Shown in pieces: positions 38,852-46,899 of a DNA stretch of 64,000 nucleotides; the first letter of the stretch is position 1; each line of letters opens with the position of its first letter. The position numbers and the translations under genes are program-made. The stretch is taken from NCBI RefSeq assembly GCF_000826105.1, contig NZ_CCYK01000004.1, positions 186,001 to 250,000 of the forward strand. The letters are read 5' to 3'. The stretch is from Pseudomonas massiliensis (GTDB taxonomy: Bacteria > Pseudomonadota > Gammaproteobacteria > Pseudomonadales > Pseudomonadaceae). Under the pieces are notes generated by a model. That model searched no databases and was not told the DNA's origin. It worked only from the letters and a program-made list of their open reading frames with translations.

Positions 38852-39747
38852 TCCTCAACCGCTTTCGATTCTGGCGCGAGCGTGGCTGGACCCCCATAGA
38901 CGCGGCCAGCTATGCCGAGCTCTGGTCCCGCCACGGCGGCAGCGTGGCGACCCATCCTCAGGTCGTCGAGCGTCTGGCGGGCCTGGCACGACTGCCGGTG
39001 CGCTACCTGGGCTGGGAGCAGGAAGGCCGCTTGCGCGCCGCCATCCCGGTATGGGGGCGGCATCTGGCACTGTCCAAGGACGTGCTCAAACGGGCTGGCA
39101 AGAAGGGCCTGTTCGACCTGGGCAATGCCGAGATCATCCTTCCGGGCGAGGCCGATGCGCAGGCCCCGCTACGCCATCTGGGCCGGTACCTGGGCGAGCC
39201 GAACATTGGGCGCTTTTCCGGCCTGGCTACCCAGGCGGAAGCCCTGGCGCTGGCCCGCGCGCCCGAGGACCTTTCCAAGAAGTTTCGCTATAACCAGCGC
39301 CGTGAATTGCGCCTGCTGGAGGAAGCCGGCGGCCAAGTGCGGCCGGTAAGCGACTTTTCCAGCGCCGAGTTCGCGGCCCTGTACTGCGATCTGTTCCAGC
39401 GCCGGTGGAATTTTCCCGCCACTGGGGCGGCGCATATGGCCGAGGTGCTCGAGCTGCTGCGCGAGTTCATGGTCGGTTCGGTGCTCTTGCTCAACGGCGC
39501 GGCGATCGCGATCCAGCTGTTGTATCGGGTGGAGGCGCCTGGCTGGGTGAGCGTCGAGTATGTCAACGGTGGTGTCGACCCGCTTACCCGGGATTTCAGC
39601 CCGGGCAGCGTGCTCAGCTACCTCAATACCCAGGCGGCCTGGGAGGATGCGCGCGAGCGAGGCAAGGCGCTGCGCTTTTCCTTTGGCCGAGCGGACCGTG
39701 AATACAAGGCCCGCTGGTGCAACCCCGCCCAGGTGTTCAAGGTATGA
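38848..39747 (+). CDS. mig-14: Mig-14 family GNAT-like protein
   Basis: A 299-residue protein matching the Mig-14 family, described first in Salmonella as needed for resistance to antimicrobial peptides; in PAO1 mig-14 (PA5003) is in this same place. It starts MILNRFRFWRERGWTPIDAA. The C-terminal half is an acyltransferase (GNAT/FemAB-like) fold, with FRYNQRRELRLLEEAGG near 155, LFQRRWNFPATGAAHM near 188 and LRFSFGRADREYKARWCNP at the end. No signal peptide is seen. The chemistry is unknown. ATGA overlaps link it to both neighbours. Confidence 0.85.
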   Translation: MILNRFRFWRERGWTPIDAASYAELWSRHGGSVATHPQVVERLAGLARLPVRYLGWEQEGRLRAAIPVWGRHLALSKDVLKRAGKKGLFDLGNAEIILPGEADAQAPLRHLGRYLGEPNIGRFSGLATQAEALALARAPEDLSKKFRYNQRRELRLLEEAGGQVRPVSDFSSAEFAALYCDLFQRRWNFPATGAAHMAEVLELLREFMVGSVLLLNGAAIAIQLLYRVEAPGWVSVEYVNGGVDPLTRDFSPGSVLSYLNTQAAWEDARERGKALRFSFGRADREYKARWCNPAQVFKV

Positions 39748-41147
39748 GCCGCAAGCAGGCGCTGTTGCGGCGTCATCGACGCAACAAAAGGCTCGCCTTG
39801 CTGGGCGCTGGCGTACTGTTGCTGCTGGCTGGGGTGCTGCTGGCCTGGTGGTTGCCACTACTGCTGGCCGTTTTGGCCTGGGCGGCCCACGAAGCCTGGT
39901 TTGCCGACCACCTCTTCTATTCCCCCAGGCAGGACTATCGCTACCGTTTCGGTGAAGGAGGCCGGCTGTTGGCCAGCCGCTGGGACGGGCGCCGCCTGGT
40001 GCTTGAAGAGCCTCTGCCCAATGACCAGGCGTATACCCTGGTCGCACAGGTGCGACTGACATCCACCTGGCTGGGGCATCTGTTAGACCCTGCTGTGCTC
40101 ATCGGCGAGGGCAAGGACCAGGACGCCCAGGCCTTCGAGCGGGGCTGCAGCGGGCTGCGTTACCTCAACCTGTCTGGCCAGGAAAGCATTCTGCCCTCGG
40201 GGTTGGACTTGATCGGGCGTCACTGCCGCCTGCGCGAAGCACCCCAGGTATATGCGTTCGCTCAGCCTGATTACCGGCAGCGGCGGGTAATGGTGATCGC
40301 GCCCCACGCTGACGACGCGGAGCTGGCGGCGTACGGCCTATACAGCCAGGCTGCCGAAAGCTGGGTCGTTACCCTCACCGCCGGGGAAATCGAGGCCGAG
40401 CACTACCGCGCCATGGGGCTGGAGGCACAGGCCGCCGCTCGCCTCAAAGGCCGGCTCCGCGCCTGGGACAGCCTCGCCGTGCCGCGCTGGGCTGGAGTAC
40501 CTGAGGAGCGCTGCGTCCAGCTGGGGTATTTCTGCCTGCAACTGGACGCCATGCATCAGGCGCCCAGCGAACCGGTTTCCTCGCGTGAAGCCGGCCTGCA
40601 GGATACCCGGCTGTTTCGCCAGTACAATCGCCTGGCCCTGCCCGGCGATGATGGCCTGCCGACCTGGAACAACCTGATCGCGGACCTGCGTGCGCTGCTT
40701 ACCCTGGCCAGGCCAGAGGTGATCGTGCTGCCGGATCCGGCGCTCGATCCTCATCCGGATCATATCCAGGCCCACCTGGCCGTGCGCGAAGCGCTGGAGG
40801 GGTTGGCCTGGCAGCCATCGTACCTGCTCGGCTACGCCAATCATCTTCATGACAACGACCGCTGGCCCATGGGCAATGCCCACCAGGGTGTCGCCTTGCC
40901 GCCCCGGTTCGACCCGTCCGGTGCCTGCTGGCCAGTGAGCCTGCCACTGACCGCTCAGGCACGGCTGGACAAAGCCATGGCCCTGGGCATGATGCACGAC
41001 CTGCAACCTCCGTTGCCCTTCAAACGTCGGCTGCGCCGTGGGCTGCAACGCCTGCTCGCTGGGCGTCGCTGGCCCGTGGAAGGGGAAAACGAATTCTTCC
41101 GCAAGGCGGTACGGCGCCACGAACTGCTATGGCGCCTGGACCCTTGA
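39744..41147 (+). CDS. dnpA: PIG-L family de-N-acetylase, DnpA type
   Basis: The ATG at 39744 overlaps the preceding stop and gives 467 residues starting MSRKQALLRRHRRNKRLALL. A hydrophobic stretch at about 17-45 suggests a membrane anchor. The PIG-L zinc motif is complete: IAPHADDAELAAYG near residue 184-197 (His, two Asp) and DPALDPHPDHIQAH near 330-343. Such enzymes remove acetyl groups from N-acetylated sugars. P. aeruginosa DnpA (PA5002) sits in the same place and affects fluoroquinolone tolerance. The substrate is probably a core or O-antigen amino sugar, by inference. Confidence 0.85.
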   Translation: MSRKQALLRRHRRNKRLALLGAGVLLLLAGVLLAWWLPLLLAVLAWAAHEAWFADHLFYSPRQDYRYRFGEGGRLLASRWDGRRLVLEEPLPNDQAYTLVAQVRLTSTWLGHLLDPAVLIGEGKDQDAQAFERGCSGLRYLNLSGQESILPSGLDLIGRHCRLREAPQVYAFAQPDYRQRRVMVIAPHADDAELAAYGLYSQAAESWVVTLTAGEIEAEHYRAMGLEAQAAARLKGRLRAWDSLAVPRWAGVPEERCVQLGYFCLQLDAMHQAPSEPVSSREAGLQDTRLFRQYNRLALPGDDGLPTWNNLIADLRALLTLARPEVIVLPDPALDPHPDHIQAHLAVREALEGLAWQPSYLLGYANHLHDNDRWPMGNAHQGVALPPRFDPSGACWPVSLPLTAQARLDKAMALGMMHDLQPPLPFKRRLRRGLQRLLAGRRWPVEGENEFFRKAVRRHELLWRLDP

Positions 41148-41178
41148 TTCGCCCCGCCAGCGGCCTTGAGAGATATCG

Positions 41179-42135
41179 ATGAAAGTTCTGTTCCTGGTGC
41201 AGAAAGACCAGCGCGCCATTCTCGATGAGTTGTATCGAGGCGTGGCGGCACATTGCGAGTGTGACCTGCGCTGGCTGGACAGCGATGATCAGCGGCATCT
41301 GCGCCGCTATTTCAAGCGTGAGGTAGATGCCTCCCGCTACGATCGCATCCTCTTCTTTTTGCGTTTCAAGCAAGAGATCCGGCAGGTGGGCTTTATCCGC
41401 AGCTTGCCTAACCTAGTGATCCTCGAGCACGATGCATACCAGAACTACATTCCCTGCAAATACACCGGCAAGTTCAGCCGGCATTACCGGCAACTTCCGT
41501 GGGCCCGGGTCATCAGTTCCGGCGCCCAGGTGGCGCGGCGCTTGCGCGAGGAAGGCGTGGACGCTCACTTCGTGCCCAAAGGCTATGACCAGACCCTGGT
41601 TGGCGAACTGGGGCTGCAACGGGACATCGAGCTAGGGTTTGTCGGCAGTCTCAAGAGCGTGGCCTATGCCCAGCGCAAGGCATTTCTGGAAGCGCTGGCG
41701 CAAGAGGAAAACCTGCTGATCACCCGGACCGAGTCCGGTGCCGACTACAATCGCATGCTCAACCGTATCCGGTTCTTCGTCAGCGCGGACGTGGGAATGG
41801 GGGAGTACATGATCAAGAACTTCGAGGCCATGGCCGCCGGATGCGTACTTCTGGCCTACGACCAGGGAGAAGAAGAAAATCGCGCCCTGGGCTTCGAGGA
41901 CGGCGTCAACCTGGTGCTGTACCGGGACCTTGCCGAGCTCCGCCGCAAGCTGGCGCAACTGCGCGAACAGCCGGCGCTGGCCGCTGGCATCGCCGCCCGC
42001 GGGCAAGCCCTGGTGCACGAGCGTTACGGTTTCCATAGCATAGGGAGCCAGATCGTGAATTGCCTGCGCGCACCCTTGCGGCCATCGCCAGCGCCCGGTT
42101 GGGTCGCCCGCCTGCGCAATCGCCTGGGAGTCTGA
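41179..42135 (+). CDS. ssg: Ssg-like cell-surface sugar glycosyltransferase (PA5001-like)
   Basis: A 318-residue GT4-like protein starting MKVLFLVQKDQRAILDELYRG. The C-terminal part has the shortened donor-domain pattern MGEYMIKNFEAMAAGCVLLAYDQG (about 208-231), with the conserved Glu. Ssg (PA5001) in P. aeruginosa influences O-antigen and phage sensitivity; its exact reaction is not settled. The gene starts 31 bases after dnpA. In PAO1 I recall a rhamnosyltransferase gene (wapR) between ssg and waaL; here the 88-base gap to the ligase contains no gene. Confidence 0.8.
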   Translation: MKVLFLVQKDQRAILDELYRGVAAHCECDLRWLDSDDQRHLRRYFKREVDASRYDRILFFLRFKQEIRQVGFIRSLPNLVILEHDAYQNYIPCKYTGKFSRHYRQLPWARVISSGAQVARRLREEGVDAHFVPKGYDQTLVGELGLQRDIELGFVGSLKSVAYAQRKAFLEALAQEENLLITRTESGADYNRMLNRIRFFVSADVGMGEYMIKNFEAMAAGCVLLAYDQGEEENRALGFEDGVNLVLYRDLAELRRKLAQLREQPALAAGIAARGQALVHERYGFHSIGSQIVNCLRAPLRPSPAPGWVARLRNRLGV

Positions 42136-42223
42136 GCACAGCTTCATGGCGGCCAGTCGTTTGAAAATGGTATTCACCACATCCTGCACAAACTCCTTTT
42201 CGTAAACAGCCCAAGAGGTCGTT

Positions 42224-43381
42224 TTGGCAAGCCAGTCCGTTTCCCGTTATTTCACCACGCTGCTGGTGGCGTTCATCATCAGCTTCCTCGTGCAGGGCTC
42301 GGCGAAGTGGACCAACAATCTGTACTACGCCTTGATTGCATTGCCGGGGCTGGTAGCGCTGGTTCGCTATAGAGGTGCTGGGCTGACGCGCGAACCCTTG
42401 GCCCTGGGCTGGCTCTTGCTGTTGTTATGGTGTCTGGTGCCAGCAGCGCGAGAGGAGGGCACGCAGTTCTATAAGCACATCGTTTACACCGGCTTGTTCG
42501 TGGCCATAGTGGCAAGCCTCACCGAGCATCGTTTTTTTCACCTCGGCCGCACGGCCAGGGCGCTGTTCTGGATCATCAGCCTGTATATCTATGCCTGTTC
42601 GGCCTATATGTACCTGACAGGCCGGATACCCTTCGGCGCGCGGGTAGACATACTCCCGGCGCGCATGGAAAACGTCATCTACACCAGCATCTGGCTGGTC
42701 TGCGCCATGGCCTTGGCATTGCCAGCGTGGGCGCGCGAACGGCGCTACGTCGAAATGGCGCTGGGCGTCGTGCTGGCGTTCGTGGCAGTGGCTTTCGTAC
42801 TGCAAACCCGTACCGGCATTGTAGGTGGCGTGTTCGTGATGGCCGCCTGGGGCCTTTGCAACGTCTACCGTCACCCTCGCGTAGCGGCGCCCATAGCCGC
42901 GGCGATCCTGGTCGGGCTTGGCCTGATCCTTTGGTGTGTCTGGCATGAAAGCTGGCTGGTATCGCTGATAGGCCGTGGCGACTCCTACCGCACCGACCTG
43001 TTCCGTATCATGACCGGCGAGTGGTTCAACTGTGGCTGGGCGCTGGGTTGCGGCGTGAACTTCCATACCAGCCAGACCCTGCCAGGCGGCATCCCGATCC
43101 CGCATCCTCATAACATCTTCGTGGCGTTTGGCCTTTACACCGGCGGCATCTCGCTGTTGATCTTCGTGCCGCTGATGGCGGCTACCTTGTGGCAAGCCTG
43201 GCGGGCACGAGACCCGTGGGGTCTCTACCTGGTCGCGGCCTTGCTGATGCTCAACTTCGACGGCAGCAAGCTGGTGGGCAACCCGGATGAGCTCTGGATG
43301 CTTGTGCTGTTGCCAGCGGCGGTGATCCTGGGTGGCGCCGTTGCCCGTAGGCGCGTATCCATCGGCGAGGCTCGGGGTTAA
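42224..43381 (+). CDS. waaL: O-antigen ligase WaaL
   Basis: A 385-residue polytopic inner-membrane protein (about 10-12 helices) of the Wzy_C/O-antigen ligase superfamily, which joins O-antigen from undecaprenyl diphosphate to lipid A-core on the periplasmic face. It starts at TTG 42224 with AAGAGG five bases upstream (MASQSVSRYFTTLLVAF). The long periplasmic loop holds RGDSYRTDLFRIMTGEWF (a conserved Arg region) and the PHPHNIFVAFGLYTG histidine motif near residue 290. Its TAA overlaps the stop of the opposite-strand kinase-like gene. Whether this strain makes O-antigen cannot be judged here. Confidence 0.88.
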   Translation: MASQSVSRYFTTLLVAFIISFLVQGSAKWTNNLYYALIALPGLVALVRYRGAGLTREPLALGWLLLLLWCLVPAAREEGTQFYKHIVYTGLFVAIVASLTEHRFFHLGRTARALFWIISLYIYACSAYMYLTGRIPFGARVDILPARMENVIYTSIWLVCAMALALPAWARERRYVEMALGVVLAFVAVAFVLQTRTGIVGGVFVMAAWGLCNVYRHPRVAAPIAAAILVGLGLILWCVWHESWLVSLIGRGDSYRTDLFRIMTGEWFNCGWALGCGVNFHTSQTLPGGIPIPHPHNIFVAFGLYTGGISLLIFVPLMAATLWQAWRARDPWGLYLVAALLMLNFDGSKLVGNPDELWMLVLLPAAVILGGAVARRRVSIGEARG

Positions 43382-44031
43382 AGCGCGGCAAGTGCCTGAC
43401 TGACAGCCTCGGCGGGGCAGCGCGTCTGGCTGGCCATGTAGCCCTGGATGAACGCATCGGTATCTTCGGTGAGCCAGTGGCGATCCGTGGCGTAGCGCAG
43501 CATATGGCGGAAGTTGCGCAAGCGCAGGGAGCGGCTGAGCGGCCTGCGGTACAGGCGCAGGTCGGCGATATCGATCAGGCCGAGCCTGTACTCGGGCGTG
43601 AGCACCACATTGCCCAGGTGTACGGAGCGGAAGTACACCCCGCTTTCATGCAGGCGCCCGAGGAAGGCGCCGAGGTCTGTGCGCAGTTGGGCTGTGGCAT
43701 TGCCGCTGGCAATGAGCTGGCGCAGGGTGTCACCTGGCAAGGGGGCGTAGTGCACGGCATCACGCTCGATTTCAGCGATGCGGTAGACGGCCATGACCCC
43801 GGGGCAGGGGATGGACCGGCCCTGCAGGTGACGGCAATTGTCCGCAAAGCGCCTGGCATAGGGATACCAGGCCGCAGACGTGAACAGCCGCTTGCGTCGG
43901 AAGAGCTTGAACATGCTCCCATCGGCCAGGCGCAATACCTTGTCGCCGGAGCCGTCCGCCTCCAGTACCTGGGCGCCTTCCCTCAAGGCCAGGTAGTCGC
44001 GGTGGTCGAGCGGTTGCATGCCTTCTCTCAT
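43378..44031 (-). CDS. Kinase-like protein of the LPS locus, reverse strand (PA4998-like)
   Basis: A 217-residue protein with an InaA/WaaP-like kinase fold. The N-lobe shows MFKLFRRKRLF near residue 40 (candidate lysine). The catalytic loop reads YFRSVHLGNVVLT near 132-144, with RS where active kinases have RD, and RLGLIDIADLRLY keeps the DxxD-like metal site. So it may be inactive or atypical. Such proteins have been annotated as toluene tolerance proteins in Pseudomonas. The start is uncertain: ATG 44031 has no ribosome site, while ATG 44019 (MQPLDHRDY) has GAGAAGG almost adjacent. It is the only gene of the LPS block on the minus strand. Confidence 0.65.
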   Translation of the reverse strand: MREGMQPLDHRDYLALREGAQVLEADGSGDKVLRLADGSMFKLFRRKRLFTSAAWYPYARRFADNCRHLQGRSIPCPGVMAVYRIAEIERDAVHYAPLPGDTLRQLIASGNATAQLRTDLGAFLGRLHESGVYFRSVHLGNVVLTPEYRLGLIDIADLRLYRRPLSRSLRLRNFRHMLRYATDRHWLTEDTDAFIQGYMASQTRCPAEAVSQALAAL

Positions 44032-44074
44032 ATAAAAACGCTATCTCGGGTGGTGTCGGCGAATGCCTGCAGGG

Positions 44075-44092
44075 CGCTAGCACCAGCTAGCG
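44075..44092. repeat. REP-like stem-loop upstream of msbA
   Basis: CGCTAGC (44075-44081) and GCTAGCG (44086-44092) form a perfect 7-bp stem around ACCA, followed by AAGGGTTG. The core and tail resemble each arm of the inverted repeat at 59854-59936, where the same type of stem is followed by AATGGGTG, so it looks like a solitary member of the same family. Confidence 0.5.
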
Positions 44093-44177
44093 AAGGGTTG
44101 CGCCTATGGTAGCGCACCGGACAGCGTGATGGCTCCCTGTGCTACAATGCCGGGCTATTTCAATACGATGATCGCTC

Positions 44178-45980
44178 ATGAGCCACCCCGATTCCTCCGC
44201 GCCTTCGAGCCTGAAGATCTACCTCCGGCTGCTGTCTTACATGCGCCCCTACATCGGGCTGTTCAGCCTCAGCATCGTAGGCTTCGTGGTATTCGCGTCC
44301 ACCCAGCCGATGCTCGCCGGCATCCTCAAGTATTTCGTCGACGGCCTCAACAATCCCGAGGCGGTACTGTTTCCGACGGTGCCTTACCTGCGTGACCTGA
44401 AACTGCTGCAGGCGGTGCCCCTGTTGATCGTGCTCATCGCCGCCTGGCAGGGGGTGGGCTCGTACCTGGGCAACTATTTCCTGGCCAAGGTCTCCCTGGG
44501 GTTGATCCACGATCTGCGCCTGGCGCTGTTCGACAAACTGCTGGTGTTGCCGAACCGTTATTACGATACGCACAACTCGGGCCATCTGATCTCTCGCATC
44601 ACCTTCAACGTGACCATGGTCACCGGGGCCGCGACGGACGCGATCAAGGTGGTGATCCGCGAAGGCCTGACCGTGGTCTTCCTGTTCGGCTACCTGCTGG
44701 TGATGAACTGGCGCCTGACCCTTGTCATGCTGGCCATCCTGCCGCTGATCGCGATCATGGTCAGCAGCACCAGCAAGAAATTCCGCAAGCAGAGCAAGAA
44801 GATCCAGGTCGCCATGGGCGACGTGACCCATGTGGCATCGGAAACCATCCAGGGCTATCGGGTGGTGCGCAGTTTCGGCGGCGAAAGCTACGAGGCCGAG
44901 CGCTTCCGCAAGGCCAGCCAGAGCAATACCGACAAGCAGTTGCGCATGACCAAGACCGGGGCGGTCTATACCCCGATGCTGCAACTGGTCATCTATACCG
45001 CCATGGCGGTGCTGATGTTCCTGGTACTCTGGTTGCGCGGCGATGCCAGTGCCGGAGACCTGGTGGCCTATATCACCGCGGCTGGCCTGCTGCCCAAGCC
45101 GATTCGCCAGCTGTCCGAAGTGAGCTCCACCATCCAGCGCGGCGTCGCCGGCGCGGAAAGCATCTTCGAGCAACTGGATGTCACGCCGGAACAGGACACC
45201 GGCACTGTGGAACGAGACCAGGTCAGCGGCCGCCTCGAGGTTCACCACCTGAATTTCGTCTATCCCGGTACCGACCGCCCAGTGCTCAAGGACATCAGCT
45301 TCACGGCGGAGCCGGGACAGATGATCGCCCTCGTGGGGCGGTCAGGCAGTGGCAAGTCCACCCTGGCCAACCTGATCCCGCGTTTCTATCAACACAGCGA
45401 AGGTGAAATCCTCCTCGATGGCGTGGAGGTGCAGGATTACAGGCTGCGTAACCTGCGTCGGCACATTGCTCAGGTGAACCAGCAGGTGACGCTGTTCAAC
45501 GACACCGTGGCCAACAACATCGCCTACGGTGACCTGGCGGGCGCGCCGCGGGAGCAGATAGAGGCGGCCGCTCGCGATGCCTTCGCCAAGGACTTCATCG
45601 ATCAACTGCCGCAGGGCTTCGACACTGATGTGGGCGAGAACGGCGTGCTGCTTTCCGGCGGCCAGCGCCAGCGCCTGGCCATCGCCCGGGCACTGTTGAA
45701 AAATGCTCCGCTGCTCATTCTCGACGAGGCCACTTCTGCTCTGGATACCGAGTCTGAGCGGCATATCCAGGCGGCCCTGGATCATGTCATGCAGGGCCGT
45801 ACCACCTTGGTGATCGCGCACCGCTTGTCCACCATCGAAAAGGCGGACCTGATCCTGGTGATGGACCAGGGCGAAATCGTGGAGCGAGGTACCCACCAGC
45901 ACCTGCTGAGCCTCAATGGCTTCTATGCGCGCCTCCATGCGATGGGTCTCGAAGAGCCTGGGCACCTGGACATGGCGTAA
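44178..45980 (+). CDS. msbA: Lipid A-core flippase MsbA
   Basis: A 600-residue ABC half-transporter that flips lipid A-core (and phospholipid) across the inner membrane. Six membrane helices occupy residues about 20-310. The nucleotide-binding domain has Walker A GRSGSGKST at 387-395, signature LSGGQRQRLAIARALL near 493, Walker B LLILDEATSALD near 512 and H-loop IAHRLSTIEKAD. It starts MSHPDSSAPSSLKIYLRLLS. A -10-like TACAAT at 44143-44148 stands 30 bases before the ATG. The gene is followed by a terminator-like hairpin at about 46000. Confidence 0.95.
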   Translation: MSHPDSSAPSSLKIYLRLLSYMRPYIGLFSLSIVGFVVFASTQPMLAGILKYFVDGLNNPEAVLFPTVPYLRDLKLLQAVPLLIVLIAAWQGVGSYLGNYFLAKVSLGLIHDLRLALFDKLLVLPNRYYDTHNSGHLISRITFNVTMVTGAATDAIKVVIREGLTVVFLFGYLLVMNWRLTLVMLAILPLIAIMVSSTSKKFRKQSKKIQVAMGDVTHVASETIQGYRVVRSFGGESYEAERFRKASQSNTDKQLRMTKTGAVYTPMLQLVIYTAMAVLMFLVLWLRGDASAGDLVAYITAAGLLPKPIRQLSEVSSTIQRGVAGAESIFEQLDVTPEQDTGTVERDQVSGRLEVHHLNFVYPGTDRPVLKDISFTAEPGQMIALVGRSGSGKSTLANLIPRFYQHSEGEILLDGVEVQDYRLRNLRRHIAQVNQQVTLFNDTVANNIAYGDLAGAPREQIEAAARDAFAKDFIDQLPQGFDTDVGENGVLLSGGQRQRLAIARALLKNAPLLILDEATSALDTESERHIQAALDHVMQGRTTLVIAHRLSTIEKADLILVMDQGEIVERGTHQHLLSLNGFYARLHAMGLEEPGHLDMA

Positions 45981-45999
45981 CCCACCCGGACTGCGCATG

Positions 46000-46031
46000 A
46001 AGGCGCGCCTCCCTGGGAGCGCCTTTGTTTT
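46000..46031 (+). terminator. Rho-independent terminator after msbA
   Basis: AAGGCGC (46000-46006) pairs with GCGCCTT (46019-46025), with additional CCC/GGG pairing inside, and is followed by TTGTTTTTG. It lies 20 bases past the msbA stop codon and separates it from the sulfotransferase-like gene. Confidence 0.75.
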
Positions 46032-46100
46032 TGTAGCCGGATGGTTACCTGATCGGACGAAACGATGATGTAGCGTCGCTGGCGATTTGCTACTGTCGAG

Positions 46101-46814
46101 ATGGCCGCAGGGTCGGCTCGGGAGGGGATACAGTCCAGCGTCAACGTGAAGCCATTATCGTCTTCGACTATCCAGGGGCGTCTCGCTCGGCAAGGTGGCG
46201 CTCCGGCCGCCTTCATGCGTGGTCCGCAGCGCTTTCCCGATGCATTCCGTGCTCACCGCTGTCTGTTCGTCAACGTGCCAGGATGCGAGAGCGAGGCCGT
46301 GTATACGGCGCTTTTCGGCGCCAATAGCCCTGGGCCCGTTCCCCTGCGCTGGTACGAAGAACGCTTCGCTCCGGAATTCGCCACCAGCTTCAAGTTCGCT
46401 TTCGTGCGCGACCCCCTGGAGCGTGCCTATGTGGCCTGGGCTCGCTGGCGTGAAGCGCGGCTGTTCCAGGCCGCGGAAAGCAGCGCCAGCCTGGACGAGG
46501 AAGAAGACTTCGATGCCTTCGTTGAAGGCCTCGCACCGCCGGACTTGCAGGACCGCCTGGACTTCCGACCGCAAACCGACTTCCTCGAGGACAGCCAAGG
46601 GCGGGTGCGCCTGGATTTCATCGGCCATTACGAAAGCCTGATGCGCGACTTCCAATCCATGGCCGATTTCCTGTGCCTTCCCGCCGTGCTGCCCTGGTCG
46701 GCGCCAGCTTATGAACGCACGCCCCGTAGCTCGCGCTATGCCGTCGGGCCATTGGCGCGCAAGCGGCTGCGGCAGTTGTACCAGCGCGATTATGAGGTGC
46801 TGGGCTACGCCTAG
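46101..46814 (+). CDS. Degenerate sulfotransferase-family-like protein
   Basis: A 237-residue protein that resembles the sulfotransferase family 2 fold. HRCLFVNVPGCESEAVYTALF (residues 52-72) occupies the place of the 5'-phosphosulfate loop (usual form FVHIPKTAGTS). FAFVRDPLERAYVAWARW near 99-116 matches the 3'-phosphate motif (VRDPxxRxxSxY). The loop lysine expected for PAPS binding is replaced (VPGCES), so catalysis by the usual mechanism is doubtful. The rest, including RLDFIGHYESLMRDFQSM near 172, fits the family. The start is uncertain: no good ribosome site precedes ATG 46101, and an internal ATG at 46215 would remove 38 poorly conserved residues. It lies between msbA and hldE, which are adjacent in PAO1 as I remember it. 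The substrate is unknown. Confidence 0.6.
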   Translation: MAAGSAREGIQSSVNVKPLSSSTIQGRLARQGGAPAAFMRGPQRFPDAFRAHRCLFVNVPGCESEAVYTALFGANSPGPVPLRWYEERFAPEFATSFKFAFVRDPLERAYVAWARWREARLFQAAESSASLDEEEDFDAFVEGLAPPDLQDRLDFRPQTDFLEDSQGRVRLDFIGHYESLMRDFQSMADFLCLPAVLPWSAPAYERTPRSSRYAVGPLARKRLRQLYQRDYEVLGYA

Positions 46815-46899
46815 GCTAAGGGCCGTCGCCCCGCGGGCATGGCATGCCGGACCTTGTGGTACTATCGCCGCCTTTGTTCATAGGTAGATGGGTTGGGCC

